Origin: Nocardiopsis sp. N85
GTDB taxonomy: Bacteria > Actinomycetota > Actinomycetes > Streptosporangiales > Streptosporangiaceae
Length of the DNA stretch: 64,000 nt
Direction of reading: 5' to 3'
Assembly (NCBI RefSeq): GCF_028882275.1
Contig: NZ_JARBUT010000017.1
Span: forward strand, 62,001-126,000
In this document: piece after piece, positions 8,348-17,926 of the stretch
How positions within the stretch are numbered: position 1 is the first letter of the stretch
How the letters are laid out: every line of letters begins with the position of its first letter
Notes under the pieces: model-generated
What the model was told of the DNA's origin: nothing
Database searches by the model: none
Seen by the model: the letters and a program-made list of their open reading frames with translations, nothing else
Position numbers and translations under genes: made by a program

Positions 8348-9643
8348 TCAGTACGTGAGCAGGGCCTCCTCGCCTGCGTTGACCGACCCGGATGAGTCGA
8401 CGCCGCGCAGCGCCACCTCCAGGTCCAGCAGTTCGCTGTAGGAGTCGACCTGGTAGGCGGTCTTGAGGCGGTGGTAGTCCTGGTAGGCCTGCGTGGTGTT
8501 GTTCATGATGTTGGTCAGCGGCTCCATCGCCTGGCTCGTCTGCCTGTGCTCCTTCAGGTCGTTGCCATCGGTGAGGAGCCACGCCATGTCGTTGGGCGCG
8601 AACCCGGGGTTCTCCTCGTCCACGGCCCGGGCCTTGTCGCCAAGGAACGTGACGTAGGAGGTCTCGCCCGCGGGCATGATCGCGTCCAGGTAGCCCTCCT
8701 CGACCGAACCCGAGCGCCAGTCGAAGTCGTAGCCGCGCGGGTCCACCCAGTCGGCCTCCAGCGCGAGTGTGGACTCGGCCTCGGCGTCGGCGGGCTCGCC
8801 GGTCACGGCGTCGCCGGCGACCTGCACCGGAACCTCCGGGGGTTCGATGAACACCCCGTCGACGTTGACCCTGCTCATCTCGCCGTTGTATTCGTCGATC
8901 CGGTTGAGGACGGCGCGCATCTCCATGAGCTGCCCGTCCATCGCCTCACGGATCTCCTGCTCCTGTGCGGCGACCACCAGCTCGTAGTACAGGGCGGCGG
9001 GGTCGATGCGCTCGCCGCCCAGCGAGGCGGCCTCTTCGGTGCCCGAGGCTCCGGGGTTGACGAACAGTCGCCACTGGTCGAACTCGGTGAAGCTGCCGTC
9101 GTCCTGCAGGTCCTCGCGGAGCTCGCGCCCGGAGTCCTCCTTGTAGACCAGTTCGCTGTTGGCCCGCAGGGTCAGGCTCGCGATCTGCTGCTCGAACGGC
9201 GCGTCGGAGTCGAGCACCACCCCCAGGTAGCCGGTGGAGCCGAACACGACGATCGAGCCGGTGATGGAGGTCGCCAGCGCCTGGGTGTCGAGTTGTTCGT
9301 TGGAGCCGGTGAGGAACGCCTGGTAGTTGGCGGCGTCGGTCGAGAACGATCCGGCGGCGGAGCCGTCGAACCGCATGAGGACCAGGGCGCGGGTACGCCC
9401 GTCGTTGGTGTACACCCCGTGGACCTTGCCGGTCAGTTCGGTCTTGGAGGTGGTGAACGAGGTCGTGTACAGCGCCGTCTCGTCCAGGCGGGCCCTGTTG
9501 TTGGCCGTGGCCGAGGCGATGGTTCCCACCAGCAGCATCGCGAACGTGATGGCGACGACGCCGGTGACGACCCCGAACCGCTCGATGGCGTGGTGGGGCC
9601 CCAGCTTCAGCTTCGCCGCGTATGTCTTCGCGGTCTCTTTCAT
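8348..9643 (-). CDS. Membrane-anchored protein with large outer domain, secretion operon
   Basis: 431 residues. A short basic N-terminus precedes one membrane helix (about 24-46), then about 385 mostly hydrophilic residues predicted outside the cell. The region 60-150 is Thr/Ser-rich with beta character. A long helical, Glu/Gln-rich stretch follows (about 205-255). I do not recognise a family. The ATG at 9643 has AAAGG 7 nt before it. Its place between the VirB2-like and hydrolase genes, and its single-pass topology, fit a TcpC/VirB8- or VirB10-like scaffold. That is inference from organisation only. Confidence 0.7.
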   Translation of the reverse strand: MKETAKTYAAKLKLGPHHAIERFGVVTGVVAITFAMLLVGTIASATANNRARLDETALYTTSFTTSKTELTGKVHGVYTNDGRTRALVLMRFDGSAAGSFSTDAANYQAFLTGSNEQLDTQALATSITGSIVVFGSTGYLGVVLDSDAPFEQQIASLTLRANSELVYKEDSGRELREDLQDDGSFTEFDQWRLFVNPGASGTEEAASLGGERIDPAALYYELVVAAQEQEIREAMDGQLMEMRAVLNRIDEYNGEMSRVNVDGVFIEPPEVPVQVAGDAVTGEPADAEAESTLALEADWVDPRGYDFDWRSGSVEEGYLDAIMPAGETSYVTFLGDKARAVDEENPGFAPNDMAWLLTDGNDLKEHRQTSQAMEPLTNIMNNTTQAYQDYHRLKTAYQVDSYSELLDLEVALRGVDSSGSVNAGEEALLTY

Positions 9644-9809
9644 GCAAGCCTTTCCGCTGCTCCGCTGTTCGGGTGCACCTGGTCTGTCGCCGCCCAGGCG
9701 GCGTCGCCTCGGCGGCGGAGGGGGTCCCCTGGACGCAAGAGAGGGCCGACGGCCTCGTCGGCCACCGACCCTCCCGCGTTCGCCGATCGATACCCGGCCG
9801 GGCCATGGA

Positions 9810-10133
9810 TCAGAGAAGGCCTTGGAGGAGGATCATGCCGCCGCCCAGATCCTCGATCGTGGTGCGGCCGCCCGCGGCGATGTTGGAGATGAGGGAGAAT
9901 CCGCCGACCATGAGAGCGCCGCCGACCAGGACCAGGCCGAGGATCTTGATCCAGCTCGTCTGGTCCTGTTGCGAGGCCATCAGCTTCTTGATGAGCAGGA
10001 CGCCGCCCCACACGACGCCGACGGTGCCCATCAGCGCGAGGAGGCCACCGCCTGCCGTACCCACGTAATTGCGGGCGTTCTCGAAGAAGGAGACGAGGTC
10101 CCACCCCGCAGCGGGGAGGTTGGTGATGTTCAT
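9810..10133 (-). CDS. Small two-helix membrane protein, VirB2/TrbC-like
   Basis: 107 residues with two strongly hydrophobic helices (about 28-52 and 66-92) joined by a short polar loop (KKLMASQQDQTSW), and Gly-rich helices throughout. This is the usual plan of VirB2/TrbC pilin-type subunits and of small holin-like channel proteins. I place the start at the ATG at 10133 (AAGGACAAGC upstream); an in-frame extension upstream adds 17 polar residues with no ribosome site. It lies directly after the VirB6-like gene in transcription order, which supports the VirB2-like reading, although there is no cleaved signal peptide. Confidence 0.65.
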   Translation of the reverse strand: MNITNLPAAGWDLVSFFENARNYVGTAGGGLLALMGTVGVVWGGVLLIKKLMASQQDQTSWIKILGLVLVGGALMVGGFSLISNIAAGGRTTIEDLGGGMILLQGLL

Positions 10134-10384
10134 GCTTGTCCTTGTCCTGTTCGGGTCCGACGCCTGACGCTGGGCAGTGCACAACGCGGCGGGGCCCGAC
10201 GGAGTCCGATGGGGATCTGCTGGGGGTCACTGGGGGTACGGGTGTGTTCGGGGGGTTCTGCGTAGATTCTAGCCATCGGGCACAGCCGTCAACAACTTTC
10301 TTCTGCGCATGGTTAGCTGAAAGATGAGGGTAAACGTCACCTGTTCAGGGCGGGGAGGGCCCCGCTCTCGGTCCTCATCAGCGC
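10134..10384. other. 251-bp intergenic gap inside secretion operon
   Basis: No convincing ORF. It separates the VirB6-like and VirB2-like genes. The sequence near 10350-10375 (GCGGGGAGGGCCCCGC) can fold into a short GC hairpin that may slow or end transcription after the VirB6-like gene. The segment around 10290-10325 is relatively AT-rich and could hold an internal minus-strand promoter. Neither is certain. Confidence 0.3.
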
Positions 10385-13300
10385 TTACTTTCTCCTGTTC
10401 TTGTCTTGGCCCGACTTACCCGCGTTTCCGCCCTTCTGGCCGGCCGAGGGAGTCGAGCCACTCGGCTTCGGTCCACCGCCACCGGGTTTGCCACCGGCAC
10501 CTCCGGGTTTGCCCCCGGTACCGCCGCTCGCCATGCCTGCGGTGTTGGACACGGCGCGTCCGGTTTGCGAGATCTGTTGTCCTTGTTTGATGCGCTGTTG
10601 GTGCGTGGGGTTCGGGGCCTGATTGTCGAGGGAGGACTTCCCGGCCTGTTCCTTGTGCTGAGCGGCCTGTGCGTTCTTCGCCACAGCCGAACCGCCCTTC
10701 TCCGCGGCCTTGCCCGCCGACTTGGCCGCACCGGCGCCGTCGCCGGCCGCGGCGCGGCCGGCGGCGATCCCGGCGTGGGCGCCCGCCTCGACACCGTCCT
10801 TCACCGCACCGACCTTGGCCCGGTCGGACTTCCTGTACTCGTCGGCGGAGTGCTGGGCGGAGGCGGCCGCGACGTCCAGCGCATCGCCGTCGCCGACCCG
10901 CGGGTTGTCCGGGTCGGAAGGCCCGGGGGCGTCGCTGCCCGGAGGGAGCGACAGGCCGTTGGCTTCGACGCGTCGACCGAGCTCGGCCTCCCGCTCGGCG
11001 TCTCCACCCAGACCCCCGGCGTCCAGACCCGGACCCGGCCGGCGGTCGTCCCCGCCACCGCCGGACCCGTCGGGCCCCTCCAGCGTGCCGTCGGTGTCCA
11101 CGTCGCCGCCGACCCTGGTGTCGTTGCTGCTCGCCGCCGAGGTGCTGATGCCCTCGGGACCGCCGCCGTTGGTGCCGCCCGCGTTCGGGCCCTTTCCGCC
11201 CTGGGAACCGCCGCCGCCGATCATCCGGTTGGCCGCCGCCGCACCGGCACCGGCGGCGGCCCCCCGGCCCAGGGCGGGCATGATGCCCTGGCCCTGGCCA
11301 CCGCCGCCGGGGGGCGCGATCTGGGCGTCGGTGAGCTTCTCGACCAGCTTGGTGGAGGCCTCCTCCACGGCCTTGACCAGCGTCTTGCGCAGGCGCATCG
11401 CCATGATCGTGAAAAGGATGACCGCGATGATCGACACCAGGGTGACGACCATGCTGATGAACCCTCCGGAGGCCAGGAAGGCGACCATCGCCGTGGTATC
11501 GCCTTCACCGCCTTCGTTGAGCACCTGTGAGAACGGGATCTCGATGATGCTCGGGATACTCAGGAGGAACTCCTGCACGAACTTGTACAGGAAGAGCGTG
11601 ATCACGACTTCCATGATCATCGCGATCGAATAGACGATCACTTTCGCGATGCCCGCCATCGCACCCAGCGTCGCGAACGGAATCGCCGTCATCAGCTGGA
11701 AGCTCCTGCGGATGTTGCCGATCACCATCGCGATGGCGTAACCGAAGCCGATGGTGATGAACGCGCCCAGCAGCACGACGGCGTTGACCCAGTACACGAA
11801 GCTCATGGTTCCGGTGCCCACCATCGACACCGAGTTGTGAATGGACCGGGTCGCCTCGCTGGTGGTCTTGCCGGAGGAGTAGGCCGTGTACGACGTCGGG
11901 CCGAAGTCGGTGTTGAGGTAGTTGTACATCGCCAGCGGCGAGAGGTTGCACGCCTCGGGAGAACCGTCGGACTTGGCCAGTCTCAGCCCGCAGTCGCTGA
12001 CGTCTCCCCTGGTGTGGAAGCTGGTGTAGCGGAAGAAGGAGAAGAAGTCGAAGAAATCGGTGTCCTCCTCCTGCATTTCCGGCGGCAGCTCTTTGTACGT
12101 GCTCAGGCCCACGCCTTCTTCCACCCAGATCAGTGGGTTCTGGTGGATTTTCACCTCGCTCTCGACTTGCACGACCTCGTCCGGATCACCGATGTAATCA
12201 TCGAACCATTGGCGCGCTTTACAGTTGTCCGCGTCGCAGTCCAGAGTCGCCTTGGACTGGGTCTCGAACGACGAGGCGGACACGTGGGCGTTGCCCATGT
12301 ACCGGAAGAGGATGTCCGTGACCTCGGCGTACCTCGACTCGGTGAACACCGATTCGGCGGCCGGCTCCAGTGCGGTCTGGCCCCACGAGCCGGCCCCGGC
12401 GTTCACGGGGTCGATCCGGCCTTCCAGACCCAGGACCTGGGCGTTGATCAGCAGCGCCAACTCCCGCACGCTCGCCTGGGAGCGCCCGGAGGGGGCGTTC
12501 CGGTTGTGGTCCCATTCGATGTACACATCGTGGTCCCCCTTCTCGGGCACACGCAGGCGCTGCTGCATCGCCCAGCCCTCGAAGTCCACGAACGTGGAGA
12601 GCACCACACGCGTGGAACCCGAGTTCCCCTCGTCGGTGGCCTGCTCCATGGCGTTGAGCATGCCGGTGTACATGGATCCGAGCAGCGGCAGGCCCAGACC
12701 GATGAAGAGCAAACGGATGAAGAGTTTCTTCAGTGCCGAGCCCTTGTCGAGCTTCTTGAACATCACGACGCTGAACAGGAAGGTACCGATGAACAGCGGG
12801 ACCATGACCGTCCACGACAGTTCGACCAGGACCAGGTACCAGGAGCCGATCCATTGGGCGAGGCCGGCCAGGGCACCTTCCGGCCGCTCACCGCCGGTCA
12901 TGCCGTTGGCGAAGTCCGGGTTGAGCGCGAAGATCGCCCAGTAGAACAACCTGAAGGGGTTGAGCCAGGTCAGCGCGGAGATGAGCACCGACCACAGGAC
13001 ATCGATGGCCGCCGAGGTGATGTACAGGAGGAAGATGATCCCGCCCGCGATCGCGTTGAAGAACCCCAGCGAGAGCCCCGTGCTGGTGGAGTCCAGCCCC
13101 AGCCCGTTGAGCGTGGCGCCGAACAACGCGTAGTCATGCGCACCCTGAACTCCCTGGAGTCCCGCGTCTTCGCTGCCTCTCAGCGTGTCGTAGCCGACGC
13201 TGTCCGAGGACTGGGCGATGTGGGAGTTGAGCCATCCCATGATCGGGTTGTAGTTCGAGTCGGCGTAGCCGAGCATCGACCCGGCACTGGCCGGGTTGTC

Positions 13301-13609
13301 CAGGAGCGTTTCCCACTCGGTATCGGCGAGGGCGATATCGCTGCCGGGTTCCTGCGCCGTGGAGAACAGCGCCGTCATCGACGAGGAGAGCCGGTAGAAC
13401 GACAGGCGGCCGAGGATGTCCTCGTCGTCGTCGGCGTGCGCCGTGCCCGTCGACCCCAGCAACAACGTCAAGGGGAACGCCAGTACCAGCGCCCACGCGG
13501 CCAGGCGCGCGAGCACCCTGAAGCCCTCCCCACGGGCAGGCGCGCCGAGCCGTGCGCGCACAGGAGCGCCTTGCTCCATCATCCGTTCCTTCACTCTCGC
13601 GTCGGTCAC
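10385..13609 (-). CDS. Large VirB6/TrbL-like polytopic membrane protein
   Basis: 1,074 residues. An N-terminal signal-like helix ends in AHA before an acidic DDDED (about 34-60). Hydrophobic helices cluster near 165-205, 235-300 and 305-325, then again at about 600-790. A large extracytoplasmic loop (about 330-590) lies between them, with Cys pairs (CDADNC; CGLRLAKSDGSPEAC). After about residue 790 the protein becomes a 280-residue Gly/Pro/Ala-rich cytoplasmic tail ending in Lys/Arg. The multi-helix core, large loop and long tail fit VirB6/TrbL inner-membrane channel proteins. The GTG start overlaps the VirB4-like stop by 4 bp (GTGA), so the two are coupled. Assignment is by topology and context, not by a diagnostic motif. 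Confidence 0.75.
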   Translation of the reverse strand: MTDARVKERMMEQGAPVRARLGAPARGEGFRVLARLAAWALVLAFPLTLLLGSTGTAHADDDEDILGRLSFYRLSSSMTALFSTAQEPGSDIALADTEWETLLDNPASAGSMLGYADSNYNPIMGWLNSHIAQSSDSVGYDTLRGSEDAGLQGVQGAHDYALFGATLNGLGLDSTSTGLSLGFFNAIAGGIIFLLYITSAAIDVLWSVLISALTWLNPFRLFYWAIFALNPDFANGMTGGERPEGALAGLAQWIGSWYLVLVELSWTVMVPLFIGTFLFSVVMFKKLDKGSALKKLFIRLLFIGLGLPLLGSMYTGMLNAMEQATDEGNSGSTRVVLSTFVDFEGWAMQQRLRVPEKGDHDVYIEWDHNRNAPSGRSQASVRELALLINAQVLGLEGRIDPVNAGAGSWGQTALEPAAESVFTESRYAEVTDILFRYMGNAHVSASSFETQSKATLDCDADNCKARQWFDDYIGDPDEVVQVESEVKIHQNPLIWVEEGVGLSTYKELPPEMQEEDTDFFDFFSFFRYTSFHTRGDVSDCGLRLAKSDGSPEACNLSPLAMYNYLNTDFGPTSYTAYSSGKTTSEATRSIHNSVSMVGTGTMSFVYWVNAVVLLGAFITIGFGYAIAMVIGNIRRSFQLMTAIPFATLGAMAGIAKVIVYSIAMIMEVVITLFLYKFVQEFLLSIPSIIEIPFSQVLNEGGEGDTTAMVAFLASGGFISMVVTLVSIIAVILFTIMAMRLRKTLVKAVEEASTKLVEKLTDAQIAPPGGGGQGQGIMPALGRGAAAGAGAAAANRMIGGGGSQGGKGPNAGGTNGGGPEGISTSAASSNDTRVGGDVDTDGTLEGPDGSGGGGDDRRPGPGLDAGGLGGDAEREAELGRRVEANGLSLPPGSDAPGPSDPDNPRVGDGDALDVAAASAQHSADEYRKSDRAKVGAVKDGVEAGAHAGIAAGRAAAGDGAGAAKSAGKAAEKGGSAVAKNAQAAQHKEQAGKSSLDNQAPNPTHQQRIKQGQQISQTGRAVSNTAGMASGGTGGKPGGAGGKPGGGGPKPSGSTPSAGQKGGNAGKSGQDKNRRK

Positions 13610-15960
13610 CGGTCGCGTCCGATGCGGTCACTCGCCGTGGTCCGGTCCTGCCTGCCCGCCCGCCGGTCCGGCTTCCTGCCCGGTGTCATGCGCTCGGCGC
13701 GCAGCCGCGCCTCGGCCCCCGTCTCGGCCACACGCCGAGCGCGTTCCTCGGCTATTTCTCCCTTGGCGGCCATGACCGCCGACGACTGCTCCCGCTCGGC
13801 CCGCCCGCGCCGGCCGGCCTCCAAGAGCTCGGCGCGCCGCTCGGCACGGGCCGGGTTGACGCCCAGTGCCAGGTCCAGGTGGAACACGACGTTGGTGTGC
13901 CCCCGCCGCAGGTAGGCGAGGTTCTCACCGCGGGTGGTCACCAGGCGCTCCAGGTCGGGTGGGATGTCCTGGTGCAACTGGCGCTGGTACTCGGTGACCG
14001 TCGCGTCGCGCATCGGCCCCAGCACCGTCCAGTCGGCGGCGTCGAAGCGGTTGAACGCCGAGTCGGCGAGCATCCTGTCGACGTCGTTGTACAGGTAGGC
14101 GACCCGGCCGCCGCGCAGGAACAGGTGCTCGAACTGTTCGGTGAGGTAGGTCTTGACGCGGTCGTCGATGTTCTCGGCGCCGTGGATGATGACCGTGTCG
14201 CCCAGGCCCAGGTTGTCGACGGCGAAGCCGATGACGTTGACCAGCTGGGCCATCGCCACCCCCTTGCCGCGCTTGAGCAGCCGGGAGAAGTCGTAGAGCA
14301 CGCGGCGGGCGTCGGCCACCCCGTCGATCTCGTCGTTGGTGTGGGTGTTGAACAGGTCGCCGTTGTTGTCGAGCAGGTCCTTGAAGACCAGCCGCAGGAT
14401 GTTGTAGGCGTGCAGCGCCTCGTCGTCACGGGCTGTGGAGTTGGCCAGCGCGCGGTACTGGGTGTCGAAGTAGGTGACGATGTCCTGGAGGCGCGGCACC
14501 TGGGTGTGCGGCACGCCCACCACCCGCAGCCGGTTCCGGTTGTGCTTGGCGTTGCGCGCCCACATGCCCTTGTCGATGTAGAACTGCGTCAGCGTCTCCT
14601 TGAGCGAACCGCGGATGATGGAGCGGTCCTGATCGGTCGTCTCGTAGGCCTGCTCGGCCATGAGGACGACCTTCTCCAGGTGCGCCGGGAAGATGCTGAG
14701 CTCGTTCTCCTGGTCTCCGAACATCTCGAACATGTTGATGTCGCCGGAGTTCATGTCCAACCGGGCGGTGAGGGCGTCCAGGCGCGGTCCCAGGTCGTCC
14801 AGGCGGGCCCCGTCCAGGACGACGTGTACGGTGCGGGCGTTGGACAGCAGGGCCGCCTGGGAGATCTTCGATCCCCACATGTCGGGCACGTGCGCCCGGT
14901 CCAGCACCGGGTTGACGGTGTTGTCGGCGACGACCACGTGGTGGTCGTAGGCGTTGACGTCGAAGAGCACCGCGGAGTTGTTGACGTCGCCGACCATGAA
15001 GCCGACGTACTCGCCCGCGGGGTCGTTGAGCCCGTTGGTGACCAGCGAGTGGGATCCGGCGAACTCCACGCTGGTGAAGTGGAAGCCCTTGCCGCGCTTG
15101 CGTTCGTTCTTGCCGAGAAGGTTGGTGAGCTCCTGGCGCTGTTCGCCGGGGTAGGCGGCGACCTTGAGGGTGCCGAACCGGTCGATGTACAGGCGTCCGA
15201 TCCGTTCGACGGCGTCGTCGAGGACCTCCAGGTCGGGGGCCTTGACCAGGAGGCGGTCGTGCACGTGCAGGTAGCTGGCGCCGTCCTGGAGCTCACCGGC
15301 GACGATCTCGATGTCGTCGCTGACCTTGGCGGCCTTGCGCCGCGAGCTCATGGTGCCCGACTGGGCCTGTTCGCCCTCCTCCAGGCGGTCGAGCTTCTCC
15401 GCGGTCTTGAGCCGCTCCTCGATCCACTTCTCACCCATGCGGCGGACCTGTTCGAGCACCACGACGGTGACGTCCTCGGGCAGCCCGGTGGGGATGCGGT
15501 TGATGCCCCAGAACGCGCCGAAGTCGTCGCGGGCCCCATCGTCGTGGAAGAAGCCGAGGACGCACGCGTGGTGGTCGTCGATCTCGAAGTAGTCGCTGCG
15601 GAAGACGTAGCGCTCACGCGGTTTGAGGGCGAGCAGGTGCGGGTGGTCGTCGAAGGTGCCGCCGAGCTGGCGCTCCTTCTTCCGCTCGGCACGGCGCTCG
15701 GCGGCGCTCATCCCCGCGTACGGGTCCTCGTCCTGCTCGTCCTCGGTGTCCTCTTGTTCGGACGCCGGCCTCCCGCTCTCCTTCAACCTGGAGAACAGGG
15801 TGCCGGGGAGCGGGGCGATCGCGGCACTGTCTTCGTTCTCATACGCATCGGAGCCGGCACCGTCCGCCTGGGCCGATGCGCGGGCGTTCTGCGAGAGCGC
15901 ACCGGGTAGGTGCCCCTGCGAGGTTCCGGTCGCGCTGCTTCGGTACGGTGAGCCGGTCAT
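13606..15960 (-). CDS. VirB4-like protein with degenerate nucleotide-binding motifs
   Basis: 784 residues from the ATG at 15960 (GAAGGG upstream; earlier in-frame starts exist). After a charged disordered N-terminus (about 1-95), residues 100-340 resemble the VirB4 N-terminal domain and the rest the RecA-like ATPase domain. The expected order can be followed: Walker A position, a strand like VIDxKGEY (here VHVVLDGARLDDL), the conserved IN-x-F (INMFEMFG), then the Walker B strand. However, the Walker A position reads VPDMWGSKIS (about 357-366), not GPTGSGKS. The Walker B position reads VIIHGAENI (about 590-597), not hhhhDEA. Both catalytic signatures are therefore lost, and it may be a structural paralogue. 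Similarity to VirB4 is by pattern; another ATPase may lie outside the window. Confidence 0.75.
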   Translation of the reverse strand: MTGSPYRSSATGTSQGHLPGALSQNARASAQADGAGSDAYENEDSAAIAPLPGTLFSRLKESGRPASEQEDTEDEQDEDPYAGMSAAERRAERKKERQLGGTFDDHPHLLALKPRERYVFRSDYFEIDDHHACVLGFFHDDGARDDFGAFWGINRIPTGLPEDVTVVVLEQVRRMGEKWIEERLKTAEKLDRLEEGEQAQSGTMSSRRKAAKVSDDIEIVAGELQDGASYLHVHDRLLVKAPDLEVLDDAVERIGRLYIDRFGTLKVAAYPGEQRQELTNLLGKNERKRGKGFHFTSVEFAGSHSLVTNGLNDPAGEYVGFMVGDVNNSAVLFDVNAYDHHVVVADNTVNPVLDRAHVPDMWGSKISQAALLSNARTVHVVLDGARLDDLGPRLDALTARLDMNSGDINMFEMFGDQENELSIFPAHLEKVVLMAEQAYETTDQDRSIIRGSLKETLTQFYIDKGMWARNAKHNRNRLRVVGVPHTQVPRLQDIVTYFDTQYRALANSTARDDEALHAYNILRLVFKDLLDNNGDLFNTHTNDEIDGVADARRVLYDFSRLLKRGKGVAMAQLVNVIGFAVDNLGLGDTVIIHGAENIDDRVKTYLTEQFEHLFLRGGRVAYLYNDVDRMLADSAFNRFDAADWTVLGPMRDATVTEYQRQLHQDIPPDLERLVTTRGENLAYLRRGHTNVVFHLDLALGVNPARAERRAELLEAGRRGRAEREQSSAVMAAKGEIAEERARRVAETGAEARLRAERMTPGRKPDRRAGRQDRTTASDRIGRDR

Positions 15961-16072
15961 CCGTGCCCTTCGCTTTCTCCTCATATACCAGCAGATATTT
16001 GGCACTCCACAGGCCCACGACCCCGTCGCGACCGCAGGGGTGTCCCGGCGCCCGTGCGTCGCCGGGACCGCT

Positions 16073-16939
16073 CTACCGCACGGCGGTGTAGACGGTCCGC
16101 AGCATGTCGTAGAGGTCGTCGGCGCTGAGCATCACGGCCTGTTTGATCATGAGACTGGAACCCTCGACCTCGGCCCGTACCAGGGCGTGCGCCCGGCGCA
16201 GCGCCTCCAGGTTGTCGCCCTTGATCACCAGGTACTGGTGGATGGAGGTGAACTGCCCGCCCACGTAGTCCTTGAGGATCGAGTACCGCTCGTCGAGCAG
16301 GTCGAACAGCTCGGGGTCGCGGATTTCGAGGTCGCGGTTGAGCAGTTCCAGGTTGCCGAGCTGCCGGTAGACCCGCTGGGGCTCCTTGGTGGTGACCCAG
16401 ATGAACTCGGCGTTGGTGTCGACCTTGCGCCAGAAGGCGTCGACCCGGTTGAGGATCGCCTTCTTGTCCTCGTCGAAGACCAGGACCGAGGCGGACCCGA
16501 CGACGAGGTAGGCCTGGCCGACGGTGCCGTCCAGCCACTCGATGTAGCCGGTCTCGTCGACGCTCTTGACGCCCAGCACCGAGTAGAAGCCGCTGGGGTT
16601 GGATCCGCGCCGGGTGATGACGCGGCGTGCGGGCCGCGGCAGGTATTCCAGGAGCGCGGGCAGGGACGAGAAGCGCATCTCCTTGGTCTTGGAGTACTGG
16701 CCGAAGAAGGCGGTGGCCGCCAGCCACCAGATGACCACCAGGAGGATGAGCCACCAGTCGGCGCTGGAGACGAACGTGGAGGTGGTGACCCAGAACAGCA
16801 GCATCAGGGAACCGGCCCAGAACAGGATCACCTTCATCGGCAGCGGCCGCATCTGCCAGCCGCCACCCGCCAGCGCGACCTCGTGGTCCAGGAACGACCG
16901 ATCCAGGCTGGTGGGGATCTTGAAGACGCTCTTGGCCAT
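16073..16939 (-). CDS. Membrane protein at head of secretion operon (VirB3/PrgI-like)
   Basis: 288 residues from the ATG at 16939; GGAG lies 9-12 nt upstream, and longer readings run into non-coding sequence. A short N-terminus with IPTSLDRSFL precedes two adjacent membrane helices (about 35-55 and 60-80) and a roughly 200-residue cytoplasmic domain that mixes alpha and beta. Small proteins with a helical hairpin encoded just before VirB4 are typical of VirB3/PrgI-type subunits, though these are usually shorter, so the C-terminal domain is an addition or a fusion. It is the first gene of the operon. Confidence 0.65.
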   Translation of the reverse strand: MAKSVFKIPTSLDRSFLDHEVALAGGGWQMRPLPMKVILFWAGSLMLLFWVTTSTFVSSADWWLILLVVIWWLAATAFFGQYSKTKEMRFSSLPALLEYLPRPARRVITRRGSNPSGFYSVLGVKSVDETGYIEWLDGTVGQAYLVVGSASVLVFDEDKKAILNRVDAFWRKVDTNAEFIWVTTKEPQRVYRQLGNLELLNRDLEIRDPELFDLLDERYSILKDYVGGQFTSIHQYLVIKGDNLEALRRAHALVRAEVEGSSLMIKQAVMLSADDLYDMLRTVYTAVR

Positions 16940-16976
16940 CGTTCGGATACTCCACTTCTGCTCGTCTACGAGCAAC

Positions 16977-17004
16977 ACCTTACAGTTGCGGTCGGACAGT
17001 GACA
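16977..17004 (-). promoter_or_regulatory. Candidate promoter for the secretion operon
   Basis: On the minus strand TGTCAC (17004-16999) and TAAGGT (16982-16977) lie 16 nt apart, about 40 nt upstream of the first operon ATG. The match is moderate and there is no other evidence. Confidence 0.3.
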
Positions 17005-17632
17005 GATGCTCACCAACGTGTGCGCCAGGGGCATATCCGACCGTCCGGCGGCCTGTCCCAGGCCGATCAGCGGGCTGATCAGCCGCTACGGCGGATGGGG
17101 CCACATGGTCCGGACATCGGAACAGTTCGCGTCTCTGGTTCACGTTCCCGGGGAGGCACGGGTGTCTCCTACGGCGATTCGGGGGACAGGGGGGTGGAGG
17201 TAGGGACTATCGGGTTGCTCCAAGGAAGATGCCGAAGTCTGCGCGATAGTTCGGCGAAAGGGAACGAAACGGAGATCCGATCTTGACCGAACTCATGGAA
17301 CGGCTTGGTCCGACGCTCCACAAGATCGAACCGGCCGCGGCCGCTGACGAGGCCTTCGTCTCCTCCCAGTAGCCCGGCGACCGGGAGGAGGACAACCGCG
17401 ACCAGGCCGAGGAGTTCCTCCTCCATGAGCCGAGATGACCTTTTCCGTTCCCGGTTCCGAGACGCCTTCCCCTGCCCAAGGCACGGGCATCGCCCCGTCG
17501 AAGAAGACGCGAACCCCACACGCACCATCTGGAAATATCTGCAAGGCTGACATCGACCGAAAACCGTGACGAAACCCCGGTCGCCTACGTCCTCTCCAAC
17601 CTTTCAGAAGCCGTACCAGAAAGGCGGACAAC
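16983..17632. other. 650-bp region without a convincing gene
   Basis: It contains the upstream region of the minus-strand secretion operon and of the plus-strand toxin-like locus. A possible short frame starts at TTG 17283 and reads 28 codons to TAG. The same frame then continues another 22 codons (with Glu/Asp-rich character) to TGA near 17438. This might be a remnant of a small protein gene, but codon use is not persuasive and I do not call it. Confidence 0.3.
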
Positions 17633-17926
17633 ATGAATGGCACCTCTTCCAGCAGGGAGTGGCGCTCATGGACCGGAGCCGAGGCCGGTCGATACGAAGC
17701 CGCTTTGGAGGCTGTCAACGGCGCCGTGGGCGCCTATAGCGCCGTGATCGCCCGGGAGGAGGCCACGGAGAATCCCGACCAGCAGGTGATCGAACAGGCC
17801 GAAGAAGGCCAACGTGCGTGCGTCCGCCGACGTGAAGAACTCGACCCCGCGGACGCCGATGAGGTCGCGCAGGTCCGTGCCGAGTTCACCGAGTTGGCAG
17901 AGAAGGTCAGGCGGACACACCAGTGA
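17633..17926 (+). CDS. Small helical protein preceding zeta-like toxin, possible antitoxin
   Basis: 97 residues, highly charged and almost entirely helical by composition (Glu/Ala/Arg-rich), with no membrane segment. AGAAAGG precedes the ATG. Its stop overlaps the GTG of the following zeta-type kinase gene (GTGA), the usual arrangement of a two-gene toxin-antitoxin operon in which a small helical protein masks the kinase. I do not recognise a named antitoxin family, so the role is inferred only from the pairing. The toxin gene is broken, so this gene may now be an orphan. Confidence 0.6.
   Translation: MNGTSSSREWRSWTGAEAGRYEAALEAVNGAVGAYSAVIAREEATENPDQQVIEQAEEGQRACVRRREELDPADADEVAQVRAEFTELAEKVRRTHQ

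Noticed and set aside
10385..13609. Surface adhesin or tape-measure protein
   Set aside because: Length and Gly-rich tail could suggest it, but the multi-helix core, coupling to the VirB4-like gene and operon position fit a VirB6-type channel better.
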